A stretch of DNA of 17,194 nt from an uncultured Verrucomicrobiales bacterium. Lineage in GTDB: Bacteria > Verrucomicrobiota > Verrucomicrobiae > Limisphaerales > CANJSG01. The DNA is taken from NCBI GenBank assembly GCA_946480965.1, contig CAMLMI010000062.1:1-17194 (forward strand). Direction: 5' to 3'. Under the pieces are notes generated by a model, which was not told the origin of the DNA, did not search any database, and saw nothing but the letters and a program-made list of their open reading frames with translations. The stretch's first letter is position 1; every line of letters begins with the position of its first letter. This document shows, piece after piece, positions 1-7,543 of this stretch. Made by a program: the position numbers and the translations under genes.

Positions 1-2090
1 GGCGTGGGGATGGGCTCCGCATCGGCCGAAATGATTGGTCCGCGGTCATCGCTGCGTTCATCTTCCGGCGGCCAGCGAAAGAGTTCACCTCTTGCGGACA
101 TGCTGTAGGGACGCCAATACCAGAAAAGAACGTTGGTCCAAGTGGTGCCTCGCCCCAAGCGCTGCGGTGAAAACGACGGTATGCTCATCCGATTGTCCGA
201 GGGCTTCGGGTAGGGAACATTCCAAGCCCAGACCGTGCCGTTGGTCTTCAGGGCGAGGAAATTGCACCGGGCAGCGGCGATCTGGCTCCAGTCGGCATCA
301 GTTCCGATCTTGGAAGGCAGAGGTTGGCCAAGCTCGTTCGTTTGGTTGCCCGGAAAGAGATTCCAGAGCGTGCCGTCCGGCTTGAGTCCGATGGCGAGAT
401 AGAAGCCGCTGGCGACCGAACGCCAAGGTCCGCCCGCTACAAACTGTCCGCCTTCGGGAGCGTATTGCGAGAGACGTGGGCCTTCGTCTTCTCGGTCGTC
501 TGTGGTCAATGGGCGGACGCCGTTCACCCAAAGCCGGCCGTCTTCGAGAAGGACAAAGATGCTATCTGCCGGGCCTTCCACGATCTGGGCGGTGCCTTGG
601 AGGCGCGGTGTGCCATGTCGAGGTTCCGGATTCAAGACGGCGTCCCAGACGCGGTGATGGATGGCGGTGGAAAGGGCGCTGGCGAAGACCAACGTGCCGC
701 CCAGCGACCCGAAGTTGCGGAGCAGATCGCTGCTGCCGACGTCCACCCGACGGGCATTGCGGAAGATTAGGATCAACACGGCCGCACACAGCAACGGCCA
801 ACCCAAGGCGAGGCCGAGCTTTCCGCTCCAGGGAACGACCTCGAGCGCGATCGGAAAGAATACTACGAACGACAGCGCCATGAAGCCGCCCGCCACCAAG
901 GTCAGACCGAAGGCTTGGAGCATCTGGCGGGACAATGTCGAAGCGTAGAAGGAGACGACGACCAACAGGGCAGAAATACCGGCGAGCTGGCCCAGCACAT
1001 CCCAACCGGAATTCCGGCCGAGCAAGGGACTCTCCAAGCCAAACAGGGCGCGGACTTGTTCCAGCAGCCACGGTGCGACGCCACCGAACAAGCAGCCCAG
1101 CAGAAGCGCGCAGACCAGTTTGAGCGCCGTCTGGCGAGTGCGGGAGACGGGCAGGCACCAGAGTCCGGCCAGCGTGTTCATCCGGCGTTCTTCCGCCACG
1201 GCCCTGCACCCGATGAAGATCGGCACGATGAGCCAGAGCACGAAGCAATGGCGGGACAGTTCTCGGATCGAGGTGCCGCCAGCGGACGATATGTCGGCGA
1301 AGAGCCGAAAGCGGTCGCCCATCATTGCCGCGAGGTGCAGCGCGAGGAGCGTGAGGGCGACGAGCAGGCCTTCGCGGTGGAGCAGGAGTTCCTTGGCCCA
1401 GAGCGCCGACCAGGTGCCGCGCCGTCGGGTGAACAGGCCGAAGCCGGAGACGGGCACTTCGGTGTTGGCCTGGGCGAAGAACCGGGCGGCGGTCTGCGGA
1501 ACTTCCTGCCAGCGCAGGAAGAGCACGATGGCCAAGACGAGCCCGGCCGCGCTGTAGATACCGGCCATCCACCACAGGTCGAAGGCGAACCAGTCCGCCA
1601 TCAGCACCAGTCCCAGCGGCGCGAGCAGGGTGAGCCAGAACGCGGGCGAGGTTTGGCGGCAGAGCAGGGTGGTCCATAGTCCGCCGGTCGCCAGCACGAT
1701 CAGGCCGAAGAGCAACTGGGCGGAGGGAACCGCGACCTGGATGCTGGAGCCGCCGCCCAGGTCGGCGGCGGTTTTTCCGGGGTTCAAGCTCGCCGCCACG
1801 GCCCAAATGGACACGACGGCGGCGAGCACGAGGCCAAGTTTGAGGGTCAGGAGCCGCCCCCTAGACACTGGCTGCATGAGCAGGCCCACCAGTGTCCCTG
1901 TCTTCAGCTCCTGACCAAATGGGGTGAGACCGAGCATGAGTCCGGACGCCAGCACCGCGAGGGTGAAGACGAATTGGGCGGTCTTCTTCGGCAAGATCCA
2001 GCGTGTGGCATAGCCCGCCAGGACGAAGCCCAGCGCTCCGAGCCAGACCGGCAGGAGGAGCCGGATTTCCTTCTTCCAGAGCGCGTTCAT
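1..2090 (-). CDS. ABC-2 type permease fused to a C-terminal RCC1-like repeat domain (3' end beyond window)
   Basis: The frame is open from an ATG at 2090 to the left edge (696 codons, no stop), so the C-terminus is missing. It starts MNALWKKEIRLLLPVW, a typical ABC-2 permease start. Residues about 14-482 contain roughly 12-13 hydrophobic segments separated by short charged loops. From about residue 490 the protein turns soluble and shows RCC1/BLIP-II-like repeats: W556 followed by LKPDGTLW (569-576), W601 followed by LKTNGTVWAW (614-623), and W651 followed by GELFRW (to 673), a period near 45-50 residues. The ATG overlaps the stop of the ATPase gene (ATGA, 2087-2090), so the two are translationally coupled. 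The permease should pair with that ATPase to move an unknown substrate across the inner membrane. An odd number of membrane segments would place the repeat domain outside the cytoplasm, but I cannot fix the count by eye. The permease assignment is firm; the role of the repeats is unknown. Confidence 0.85.
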   Translation of the reverse strand, partial: MNALWKKEIRLLLPVWLGALGFVLAGYATRWILPKKTAQFVFTLAVLASGLMLGLTPFGQELKTGTLVGLLMQPVSRGRLLTLKLGLVLAAVVSIWAVAASLNPGKTAADLGGGSSIQVAVPSAQLLFGLIVLATGGLWTTLLCRQTSPAFWLTLLAPLGLVLMADWFAFDLWWMAGIYSAAGLVLAIVLFLRWQEVPQTAARFFAQANTEVPVSGFGLFTRRRGTWSALWAKELLLHREGLLVALTLLALHLAAMMGDRFRLFADISSAGGTSIRELSRHCFVLWLIVPIFIGCRAVAEERRMNTLAGLWCLPVSRTRQTALKLVCALLLGCLFGGVAPWLLEQVRALFGLESPLLGRNSGWDVLGQLAGISALLVVVSFYASTLSRQMLQAFGLTLVAGGFMALSFVVFFPIALEVVPWSGKLGLALGWPLLCAAVLILIFRNARRVDVGSSDLLRNFGSLGGTLVFASALSTAIHHRVWDAVLNPEPRHGTPRLQGTAQIVEGPADSIFVLLEDGRLWVNGVRPLTTDDREDEGPRLSQYAPEGGQFVAGGPWRSVASGFYLAIGLKPDGTLWNLFPGNQTNELGQPLPSKIGTDADWSQIAAARCNFLALKTNGTVWAWNVPYPKPSDNRMSIPSFSPQRLGRGTTWTNVLFWYWRPYSMSARGELFRWPPEDERSDDRGPIISADAEPIPT

Positions 2091-2998
2091 GGCTTCTCGG
2101 TGGCGAGGGTTTTCGAGGCGACAAAGATTTCCTCCAGGGTCAGCGCTTCGCAGCGGAGATCCTCGGGTTGGTGGCGGCGCAGGAGGTCCATCAGCCGGTC
2201 GGTGGCGCCGTTGGCCAGGATCTCCATTTCGCGGCCGGACTGGCGGACGCTGAGGGAGCCGGTGAGATCGAGCGGTGGCGGGGTTTCGGTGAAGCGGGCG
2301 CGGATCTTACGGAAGCGGCCCCGGGCCGCGTCGGCGTCCATCGTGAGGAGTTCGCGGCCGTGGTCGATGATGGTGAATTCGTCGATCAAGCCCTCGAACT
2401 CGGAGATGAGATGGGTGGAGACAAAGACCGTGCGGTCGCCGTCGCCGGCCGACTGGTAGGCGCCGATGACCGTCTCGATGAACTCGCGGCGGACGATGGG
2501 ATCGAGACCGGAGGTGGGTTCATCCAGCAGCAGCAGATCGGGCTCGGGACAGACGGCGGCGATGAGCGCGAGCTGGGTCTTCTGGCCCTTGGACATGCTG
2601 GCGGCCTTCTGCGTGGGATTCAGTTCGAGGCGCTTCAGCAGGTCGGCCTGGAGGGCGAGGTTCCACTTAGGGCGGAAGCTGGCGAAGTAGTGGAGCGTGT
2701 CCATGACGGTCATCCACGGGTAGAAGGCGACGGCGTCGGGCACGTAGCTGAGCCGTGCCTTGATCGCGACTTCGTCGCGGCGCGGGTCGAGACCGAAGAC
2801 ACGGACGCTGCCGGAGTCGGGCTTCAGCAGGTTGAGCAGGCACTTGATGGTGGTGGTCTTGCCCGCGCCGTTGCGGCCGAAGAAGCCGTAGCAACGGCCG
2901 GGCTGGACGGTGAGGCTGAGGCCGTTGACGGCGTCCTGTTTGCCGTAGCGGCGGACCAAGCGGTCGAGGGCGATGATGGGGTTGGTGGTGGGTTTCAT
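2087..2998 (-). CDS. ABC transporter ATP-binding protein
   Basis: This 303-residue protein is a complete nucleotide-binding subunit of an ABC exporter; it hydrolyses ATP in the cytoplasm to drive the adjacent permease. Visible motifs are Walker A GRNGAGKT (41-48), a signature loop MSKGQ (135-139, in place of the usual LSGGQ), Walker B LLLLDE (155-160), the D-loop SGLDP, and the H-loop histidine in STHL (about 196). The variant signature and the C-terminal extension of about 90 residues resemble ATPases of Ytr/Bcr-type exporters controlled by GntR repressors. A good Shine-Dalgarno sequence (TAAGGAG) lies about 6 bases before the ATG at 2998. The gene follows the GntR gene by 38 bp and overlaps the permease by four bases. 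The substrate cannot be read from the sequence; antibiotic or lipid export is a family-based guess. Confidence 0.95.
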   Translation of the reverse strand: MKPTTNPIIALDRLVRRYGKQDAVNGLSLTVQPGRCYGFFGRNGAGKTTTIKCLLNLLKPDSGSVRVFGLDPRRDEVAIKARLSYVPDAVAFYPWMTVMDTLHYFASFRPKWNLALQADLLKRLELNPTQKAASMSKGQKTQLALIAAVCPEPDLLLLDEPTSGLDPIVRREFIETVIGAYQSAGDGDRTVFVSTHLISEFEGLIDEFTIIDHGRELLTMDADAARGRFRKIRARFTETPPPLDLTGSLSVRQSGREMEILANGATDRLMDLLRRHQPEDLRCEALTLEEIFVASKTLATEKP

Positions 2999-3036
2999 GC
3001 GGTCTCCTTAGCGTCTGCGGAAGAATGGGTGGGGCT

Positions 3037-3444
3037 CTAGGCGGGGTCTTTGGCTTCGGCGGCCTTTTGCTCGAAGTAGTCCAGCCGTTCGTTGACCAGC
3101 TTGAGGAAGGCGGCGCGGTCCACCTGGAGGTGGTGGGCGGTGACGACGGCCTCGTCGATCTCGGTGACGAGGAGCTTCTGCTTCACCTGCTTGGTGAAGG
3201 GCGTGGCGCCGTCCTTCAGGAAGCAGCCCTTGCCGGGAAGCGTCTCGATGACTCCCTGGGCCTCCAGCTCGGCGTAGGCCTTGGCGACGGTGTTGCGGTT
3301 GACGCGTAGCTGTTCGGCCAGGACGCGGACGGAGGGCAGGGGTTCTCCGGCTCGGACGGCCCCGGAAGCGGCGGCGTAGCGGACCTGGTCCACGAGCTGG
3401 AGATAGACCGGCTTGCCTGACTTGAAATCGATTTCCAGCAGCAT
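3037..3444 (-). CDS. GntR-family (YtrA-type) transcriptional regulator
   Basis: This is a short 135-residue GntR protein. Residues 10-75 form the winged helix: PVYLQLVDQVR, the conserved LPSVRVLAEQLRVNRNTVAKAY recognition region (with LPSVR at about 36-40), then the wing GVIETLPGKGCFL. The remaining 60 or so residues are helical and charged, too short for an FadR or HutC effector domain. This matches the YtrA subfamily, whose members dimerise through a short C-terminal helix region and repress adjacent ABC transporter genes. It is the first gene of the operon with the ATPase and permease. A perfect palindrome lies 17 bp upstream of the ATG, so autoregulation is likely. An SD-like AAGGAAG precedes the start. 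The inducing signal is unknown; in characterised relatives it is often cell-envelope stress or an antibiotic. Confidence 0.92.
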   Translation of the reverse strand: MLLEIDFKSGKPVYLQLVDQVRYAAASGAVRAGEPLPSVRVLAEQLRVNRNTVAKAYAELEAQGVIETLPGKGCFLKDGATPFTKQVKQKLLVTEIDEAVVTAHHLQVDRAAFLKLVNERLDYFEQKAAEAKDPA

Positions 3445-3460
3445 GGGAGGCTTCCTTAAG

Positions 3461-3480
3461 TGTCATAGGACACTATGACA
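3461..3480. promoter_or_regulatory. Palindromic operator, probably bound by the GntR regulator
   Basis: TGTCATAG-GACA-CTATGACA is a perfect 8-bp inverted repeat with a 4-bp centre. A second inverted repeat, AGTGTC-N4-GACACT (3459-3474), is nested in it. It lies just upstream of the GntR start and downstream of a TTGACA box, which is where a repressor would block transcription of the operon. The repeats are seen directly; which protein binds is inferred from proximity. Confidence 0.7.
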
Positions 3481-3498
3481 TATTGGGTGCGGTGTCAA
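3465..3498 (-). promoter_or_regulatory. Candidate sigma-70 promoter of the GntR-ABC operon
   Basis: Read on the minus strand, a consensus -35 hexamer TTGACA occupies 3493-3498. The -10 is poor: the best choices are CATAGT at 15-bp spacing or TAGTGT at 17 bp, and both fall inside the palindrome at 3461-3480. The overlap fits repression by steric block. The -35 is clear; the -10 and start site are not. Confidence 0.45.
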
Positions 3499-3519
3499 CG
3501 CGAAGATTTGGGCGCTGAT

Positions 3520-3655
3520 TCCTTCTCTTCCTCTTCGTCCTCCTCCTCGTCTTCGTCTTGGTCCAAGAAGCCACCCTCATCTCCTCAGAGATGTAAACCG
3601 GGCAGATGGCGAGAAGGATGTGGAGAACGAGGAGGACAAGGACGAAGACGAAGAA
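3520..3655. repeat. Low-complexity CT-rich then GA-rich intergenic repeat
   Basis: The gap between the symporter gene and the GntR promoter holds a pyrimidine tract (about 3520-3563, CTTC/CTCC/CGTC units) followed by a purine tract on the same strand (about 3611-3655, GAGGA/GACGAAGA units). Exact inverted matches include TCGTCTTCGTC (3547-3557) with GACGAAGACGA (3641-3651), and TCCTCCTCGT (3541-3550) with ACGAGGAGGA (3627-3636). These pairs are not nested in hairpin order, so they offer competing foldings. Serine-run reading frames across this stretch come from the composition and are not genes. Confidence 0.7.
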
Positions 3656-3662
3656 TCGATGT

Positions 3663-4985
3663 TCAGTCCACCTTCAGCTTGTAGCCTTCGGAACGGGCGA
3701 CGAAGACGGCGGCGGTGAGGTCGCCAACCACGTTGACCACGGTCCGGCACATGTCCAGGACGCGGTCCACGCCGAGCACGATGGCGATGAGGGCCGGGTT
3801 CACGCCGATGGTCGAGAGAACGACGATGATGAACGGGATGGACGCGGCGGGCACGCCGGCGGTGCCGATGCTGCCGAGGATGGCGAGGTAGGCCACGAGG
3901 ATCTGCTGCCCGAGAGAAAGGTCCACACCCGCCAGTTGGGCGAGAAAGAGCACGGTGACCCCTTCGTAGAGCGCGGTGCCGTTCTGATTGGCGGTGGCGC
4001 CGATGGTGAGGACGAAGCTGTTGATCTCCTTGGGCACGCCCAGTTCTTCCTCCGAGACGCGCAGGGTGGTGGGCAGGGTGGCGTTGGAGGATGAAGTGGA
4101 GAACGCCGTCAGCATGACTGTCTTGAGCTTGCGGAAGAAGGCGATGGGAGACACTTGCGCCAGCCAGCGGAGCGCGATGGAATAGGTGACGAAACAGTGC
4201 AGCGCCAAACCCGCCAGCACCGTGCCGAAGAACGCGGCCAACGGAACGAGCAGGTCGAAGCCGAAGCGGGCGACGTTGTTGAAGAGCAGGCAGGCCACAG
4301 CCACGGGGGCGACCTTCATGATGAGGTCGATCAGTTTGCCGGAGATGGCCTGGAGCGCCTCCATCGTGCGGATGAAGGGCTCGGTGGTTTCGCGCGGGAT
4401 GAGCATCATCGCAACGGCGAGGAGCAGGGCGAAGACCATCAGATGAAGCAGATTCGGGGTGTCGGACGCGACGGAGGCGACGGGGTTGGAAGGGACGAAG
4501 GATTTGACCACCTGCATCAGGGCGGAGTCGGGATTGGCCGTGGACTTGGTGGCTTCGACGCGCTTTTCCGCTTCGCCGGCGAACTTGGTCTGCAATTCCG
4601 CCGAGACTTCGGGCGCGATGCGTTTTCCGGGCTGGATGGTGTTGGTCAGGAACACGCCGATGCCAACGGAGATGGCGGAGATGGCGAGGCAATAGACCAG
4701 ACACTTGAGCCCGACGCGGCCGACCTTGCGGAAGTCGCCCAGGCCCGCCACGCCGACGATGAGCGAGGAGAAGATCAGCGGAATGACCGTGAGCAGCAGC
4801 AGGCGGAGAAAGAGCGTGCCGGTGGGTTCGGTCAGGTTGCGGACGATCCAGGCTACGGCCGAGTGGTCGCCGCCCAAGGTGAAGTTGATCGCCAAGCCCG
4901 CCAAGACCCCGATGACAAGGCCGAGGAAGATGCCGATGTGCTGGGTGGGTTTCGCCGGTGGGGAAGACGCATGAGACTCGGCCAT
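3663..4985 (-). CDS. Dicarboxylate/amino acid:cation symporter (DAACS, glutamate transporter family)
   Basis: This 440-residue membrane protein has the family's usual length. It is a secondary transporter that brings acidic amino acids or C4-dicarboxylates into the cell with Na+ or H+. The diagnostic elements appear in order: the serine-rich hairpin 1 STSSSNATLPTT, the TM7 motif GATANQNGTALYEG (N333, N335), hairpin 2 GTAGVPAASI, and TM8 DRVLDMCRTVVNVVGD (D411, R414, N418). By family knowledge, the TM8 arginine favours a dicarboxylic amino acid substrate. The TM7 motif reads NQNGT where archaeal GltPh and animal EAATs have NMDGT, which removes an acidic residue near a sodium site. A hydrophilic loop of about 50 residues sits near 120-170. 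The start at 4985 is the only good one. The gene diverges from the alcohol dehydrogenase across 146 bp. Confidence 0.95.
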   Translation of the reverse strand: MAESHASSPPAKPTQHIGIFLGLVIGVLAGLAINFTLGGDHSAVAWIVRNLTEPTGTLFLRLLLLTVIPLIFSSLIVGVAGLGDFRKVGRVGLKCLVYCLAISAISVGIGVFLTNTIQPGKRIAPEVSAELQTKFAGEAEKRVEATKSTANPDSALMQVVKSFVPSNPVASVASDTPNLLHLMVFALLLAVAMMLIPRETTEPFIRTMEALQAISGKLIDLIMKVAPVAVACLLFNNVARFGFDLLVPLAAFFGTVLAGLALHCFVTYSIALRWLAQVSPIAFFRKLKTVMLTAFSTSSSNATLPTTLRVSEEELGVPKEINSFVLTIGATANQNGTALYEGVTVLFLAQLAGVDLSLGQQILVAYLAILGSIGTAGVPAASIPFIIVVLSTIGVNPALIAIVLGVDRVLDMCRTVVNVVGDLTAAVFVARSEGYKLKVD

Positions 4986-5131
4986 GCGGCGAAACCTACC
5001 GGGTGGGAAATTTCATGGGAAGGTTCAACGTCCGTGCAGGCCCTTCAAACCGGCATTTTCCAGAGATTTGCATTTGTGGTCTCGCCGGATTTGAACACCT
5101 TGTCGCTCGTGCCAGTCTGAAACCCATCGTC

Positions 5132-6322
5132 ATGCTACCGTCGTCCTCCCATGCCGCGCCCTCCGGTCCGCTGACCGGGTTCGATTTCCAACCCCGGCAG
5201 CGCCTGGTGTATGGCCCCGGCACGGTGGCTCAGGTCGGCGAATTGGCCCGCAGCGAAGGAGCGAAACGCGTGCTGCTGGTGACCGATCCGGGGTTGGTCG
5301 CCGCCGGACACGCGGAGAAGGTCCGTGCGCACCTGGCTGCGGCAGGCGTCGCGGTTTCTCTCTACGACCAGGTGCGGGAGAATCCGACCACGGCCGATGT
5401 GGCGCGGTGTTTGGAAGTGGCGCGCAAGGAGCAGATCGATTTCTTCGTCGGCCTCGGGGGCGGCAGTTCGATGGACACGGCGAAGGGCACGAACTTTCTC
5501 CTGACCAACGGCGGCGAGATGAAGGACTACTGGGGCGTGGGCAAAGCGCCGAAGCCGATGCTGCCGCTCATCGCCATTCCCACCACGGCCGGCACCGGCA
5601 GCGAATGCCAATCCGCCGCATTGATCGCGGACGAAACGACCCACCAGAAAATGGCCTGCCTCGATCCCAAGGCGATGGCGCGCGTGGCCGTGTTGGACCC
5701 CGAATTGACCGCGTCGTTGCCCAAGCGGGTGGCGGCCTGCACGGGATTGGACGCTGTGGTCCATGCGGTGGAAACGGCCGTGACGCGCAAACGCACCAAG
5801 CTCTCGCAGATGTTTTCCAGGGAAAGTTTCCGCCTCTGCGTCCGGCGCTTCGGCGAAGTGATGTCCGGCTCGGCCTCGGCCGAAGCCCGGGGCGACATGC
5901 TTCTCGGGGCGGCCTTTGCGGGCTGCGCGATCGAGAACTCCATGCTCGGCGCAGCGCATTCGGCTGCCAATCCGCTCACGGCCCACTACGGCATCGTCCA
6001 CGGCCAAGCCGTTGGTCTCATGTTGCCGCACGTGGTGCGCTTCAACGGCCAGGAACCGGCCGTCGAGGAAGCCTACGGCGAACTCTTGGCGGCGGCCCGG
6101 ATCGCGTCGCTGAGCGACAAGTCGGCCACGGAGCGTCTGGCCGCGCTGCTGGAAGGGCTGCTGCGGGAAGCCGGCTTGGCGGCCAAGCTGCGGGACTTGA
6201 ACGTGCCGGAATCGGGGCCGGCAACCTTGGCCCCGGAAGCGGCCAAACAATGGACCGCGACCTTCAATCCCCGCGCCATCGGTGCGGATGACTTCGCCCG
6301 GCTGTATCAAACGGCTTGGTAG
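5132..6322 (+). CDS. Iron-containing (group III) alcohol dehydrogenase
   Basis: This 396-residue enzyme is of normal family length. It should be a cytoplasmic NAD(P)-dependent oxidoreductase interconverting alcohols and aldehydes or ketones, with a bound divalent metal. The cofactor loop GGGSSMDTAKG lies near residues 109-119 and the PTTAGTGSE motif near 150-158. The four metal ligands of FucO-like enzymes are all present: Asp and His in GLDAVVHAVE (about 207 and 211), then His in GAAHSAAN (about 276) and His in GIVHG (about 290), 14 residues apart as in the family. The frame is open upstream to 4958, but I chose the ATG at 5132 because the homologous fold begins there and the longer version would overlap the divergent symporter gene. 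No clear Shine-Dalgarno is visible. Substrate cannot be assigned from sequence. Confidence 0.93.
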   Translation: MLPSSSHAAPSGPLTGFDFQPRQRLVYGPGTVAQVGELARSEGAKRVLLVTDPGLVAAGHAEKVRAHLAAAGVAVSLYDQVRENPTTADVARCLEVARKEQIDFFVGLGGGSSMDTAKGTNFLLTNGGEMKDYWGVGKAPKPMLPLIAIPTTAGTGSECQSAALIADETTHQKMACLDPKAMARVAVLDPELTASLPKRVAACTGLDAVVHAVETAVTRKRTKLSQMFSRESFRLCVRRFGEVMSGSASAEARGDMLLGAAFAGCAIENSMLGAAHSAANPLTAHYGIVHGQAVGLMLPHVVRFNGQEPAVEEAYGELLAAARIASLSDKSATERLAALLEGLLREAGLAAKLRDLNVPESGPATLAPEAAKQWTATFNPRAIGADDFARLYQTAW

Positions 6323-6442
6323 TCCGATTACATGTAGCCTCTTAAGGTCCACTAGAAGCCCGTCAAAAACTCCCCGAAGTCTTGGACGGATGAAGTTGGG
6401 TGGGAGTCGATTGAAGGCATGGCGCTTTGAAAGCAGAAGGCG

Positions 6443-6700
6443 AAGCAGGAGGAACTGTTCGTGGCGACGGCCGGGCTGTGGAAAGGCCTTGGACCCCAAT
6501 TCTTCACAAAGCTCGATACCGTGCTCGGCGAAGCCCGGTTAGATACCCTCGTGGAGACGCAGTGCGAGCCTTACCATCAAGCGGGCTGCCCACCCGGCCT
6601 CCAGCCGGGCTTCTATCTCCGAGGGTGTTCGTCGGCTGCTTCGAGAGGAGATCGAAAAGCCAGCGCGGCATCGGTCCTCGCAGACGGCCACCGCGTGCCA
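6443..6700 (+). pseudogene. Remnant of an IS1182-like transposase N-terminus
   Basis: Translation from 6443 gives KQEELFVATAGLWKGLGPQF, then a segment containing FTKLDTVLGEARLDTLVE, then GCPPGLQPGFYLRG. This resembles the first 60-70 residues of IS1182-type transposases (EELFVAT..., FY.KLN.VLAEAGFD, PPGVYFRM). The alignment then jumps frame at about 6620 and continues as VFVGCFERRSKSQRGI (to 6672), matching LFVGYFEG..SQRGI of the same family. The rest of the gene, including the catalytic domain, is absent, so it is dead. The family match is from memory of the motif pattern; no search was run. Confidence 0.6.
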
Positions 6701-6730
6701 TGTCCCGGAGGCAGTGCGCCAGCACCTTAG

Positions 6731-7223
6731 ACCTGCCCCCTGAAAGCTGGACGTGACAAAGTTGGAGTTCTGCGGCGAAGCAAGGGAGCAAGCAGGGCAT
6801 GAAGAAGAGCAGAGTTAGCGGTGAACAGATAATCCACATCCTGCGGTAGGCGGCGGGTGGGCGGACGCGGCGCAGGCCGTGTGCGCGAGGCTCAACCAGA
6901 GCCTGGCGACGTTCTACGGGTGCAAGAGGAAGCAGGGGGATTGAGGTTTGGGACGTGAGGGCTCTCTGCATTCGGCCAGGCAGCCCATGAAAGAACGGGC
7001 AGATCGAGAGCTTCCACGACAAGCTACAGGACGAATGCCTGATCCGGGAACTCCTTCGGCAGCCAATTAGAGGAGCAGTCCATTCATCGGGGCGTGGCGG
7101 ATCGAATACAACGTCTTGCGGCCGCACAGCTCCCTAGGCTGTCTGACGCCCGACGAGTTCGCCGCCCAAGCTGGTTCTCGGCGACTCCGGTCGGCCTCGC
7201 CTATTGTGTCGAGCCGTCAGGGG
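6731..7223 (+). mobile_element. Internally deleted IS3-family element with both terminal repeats
   Basis: A left end CCCCTGAAAGCTGGAC (6737-6752) and a right end GTCGAGCCGTCAGGGG (7208-7223) are inverted copies matching at 13 of 16 positions. They enclose pieces of an IS3-type orfA and the tail of orfB in the same orientation. IS3 elements are usually 1.2-1.4 kb, so about 0.8 kb of the centre is gone. The exact outer boundary and target duplication are unclear; the element may begin a few bases further left (ACCTGC at 6731). Confidence 0.72.
6799..7175 (+). pseudogene. Broken IS3-family transposase (orfA start plus orfB end)
   Basis: The ATG at 6799 gives MKKSRVSGEQIIHILR and then a TAG at 6847, matching the start of IS3/IS407-group OrfA (MKKSRF.EEQII.IL). 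After a frameshift, ADAAQAVCARLNQSLATFYG (from 6861) continues the OrfA helix-turn-helix to a TGA at 6942. Next comes IRPGSP, a TGA at 6988, then KNGQIESFHDKLQDECL, the conserved region holding the last catalytic Glu of the DDE domain. A further shift leads to RIEYNVLRPHSSLGCLTPDE, the standard OrfB C-terminus, ending near 7175. The first two catalytic Asp regions are missing, so no transposase can be made. Several stops and shifts show long decay. Confidence 0.82.
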
Positions 7224-7543
7224 ATACTTGCAACAATTGGAACAGGAGATGCCTCGCAAAACCTCGTTCCTACTCCAGTTGTTCACATCAACTTGAAGCA
7301 AGTTGCCGAACCAAAAACGCATACTTTCAAAGGATTGCGAAACACTGCGAAAACGGGATCGCCATTGACGTCACGCTTCCAGCCTGACCCGGAGGGCGTG
7401 GGCAATCCGTCAGCTTCTGGATTCTCCATGAGCCACACCGTTCAGTGATGCCACCGAGACTGTGGCAGCAGGCTGGAAGCCTGTCCTGATCCCGCGAATT
7501 TCCGCTTTGCAGCCCGCCCTTCGTCGTCACTCTTTCCGCACCA
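7224..7543. other. Intergenic stretch before mpl, no gene recognised
   Basis: About 320 bp lie between the IS3 remnant and mpl. A plus-strand frame stays open from the IS3 tail to a stop at 7448, but the residues after 7175 resemble nothing I know and look like read-through. The stretch near 7230-7350 is less GC-rich than its surroundings. A small hairpin CAGGCT-GGA-AGCCTG lies at 7469-7483. I see no strong promoter for mpl. Confidence 0.5.

Noticed and set aside
562..1806. 414-codon minus-strand frame over the permease
   Set aside because: It is out of frame with the permease, has an arginine/proline-rich shadow composition, and the true frame from 2090 is open with clear membrane segments.
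3475..3684. Serine-run small protein frame
   Set aside because: The serine runs come from the CT-rich repeat; the frame has no ribosome site and no conserved-looking region.
6942..6990. Programmed frameshift in the IS3 transposase
   Set aside because: There are several stops and shifts and most of the catalytic domain is missing, so this is decay rather than programmed recoding.
7176..7448. Plus-strand frame continuing after the IS3 OrfB tail
   Set aside because: The residues beyond the transposase C-terminus cross the IS right end and resemble no protein; read-through of non-coding DNA.
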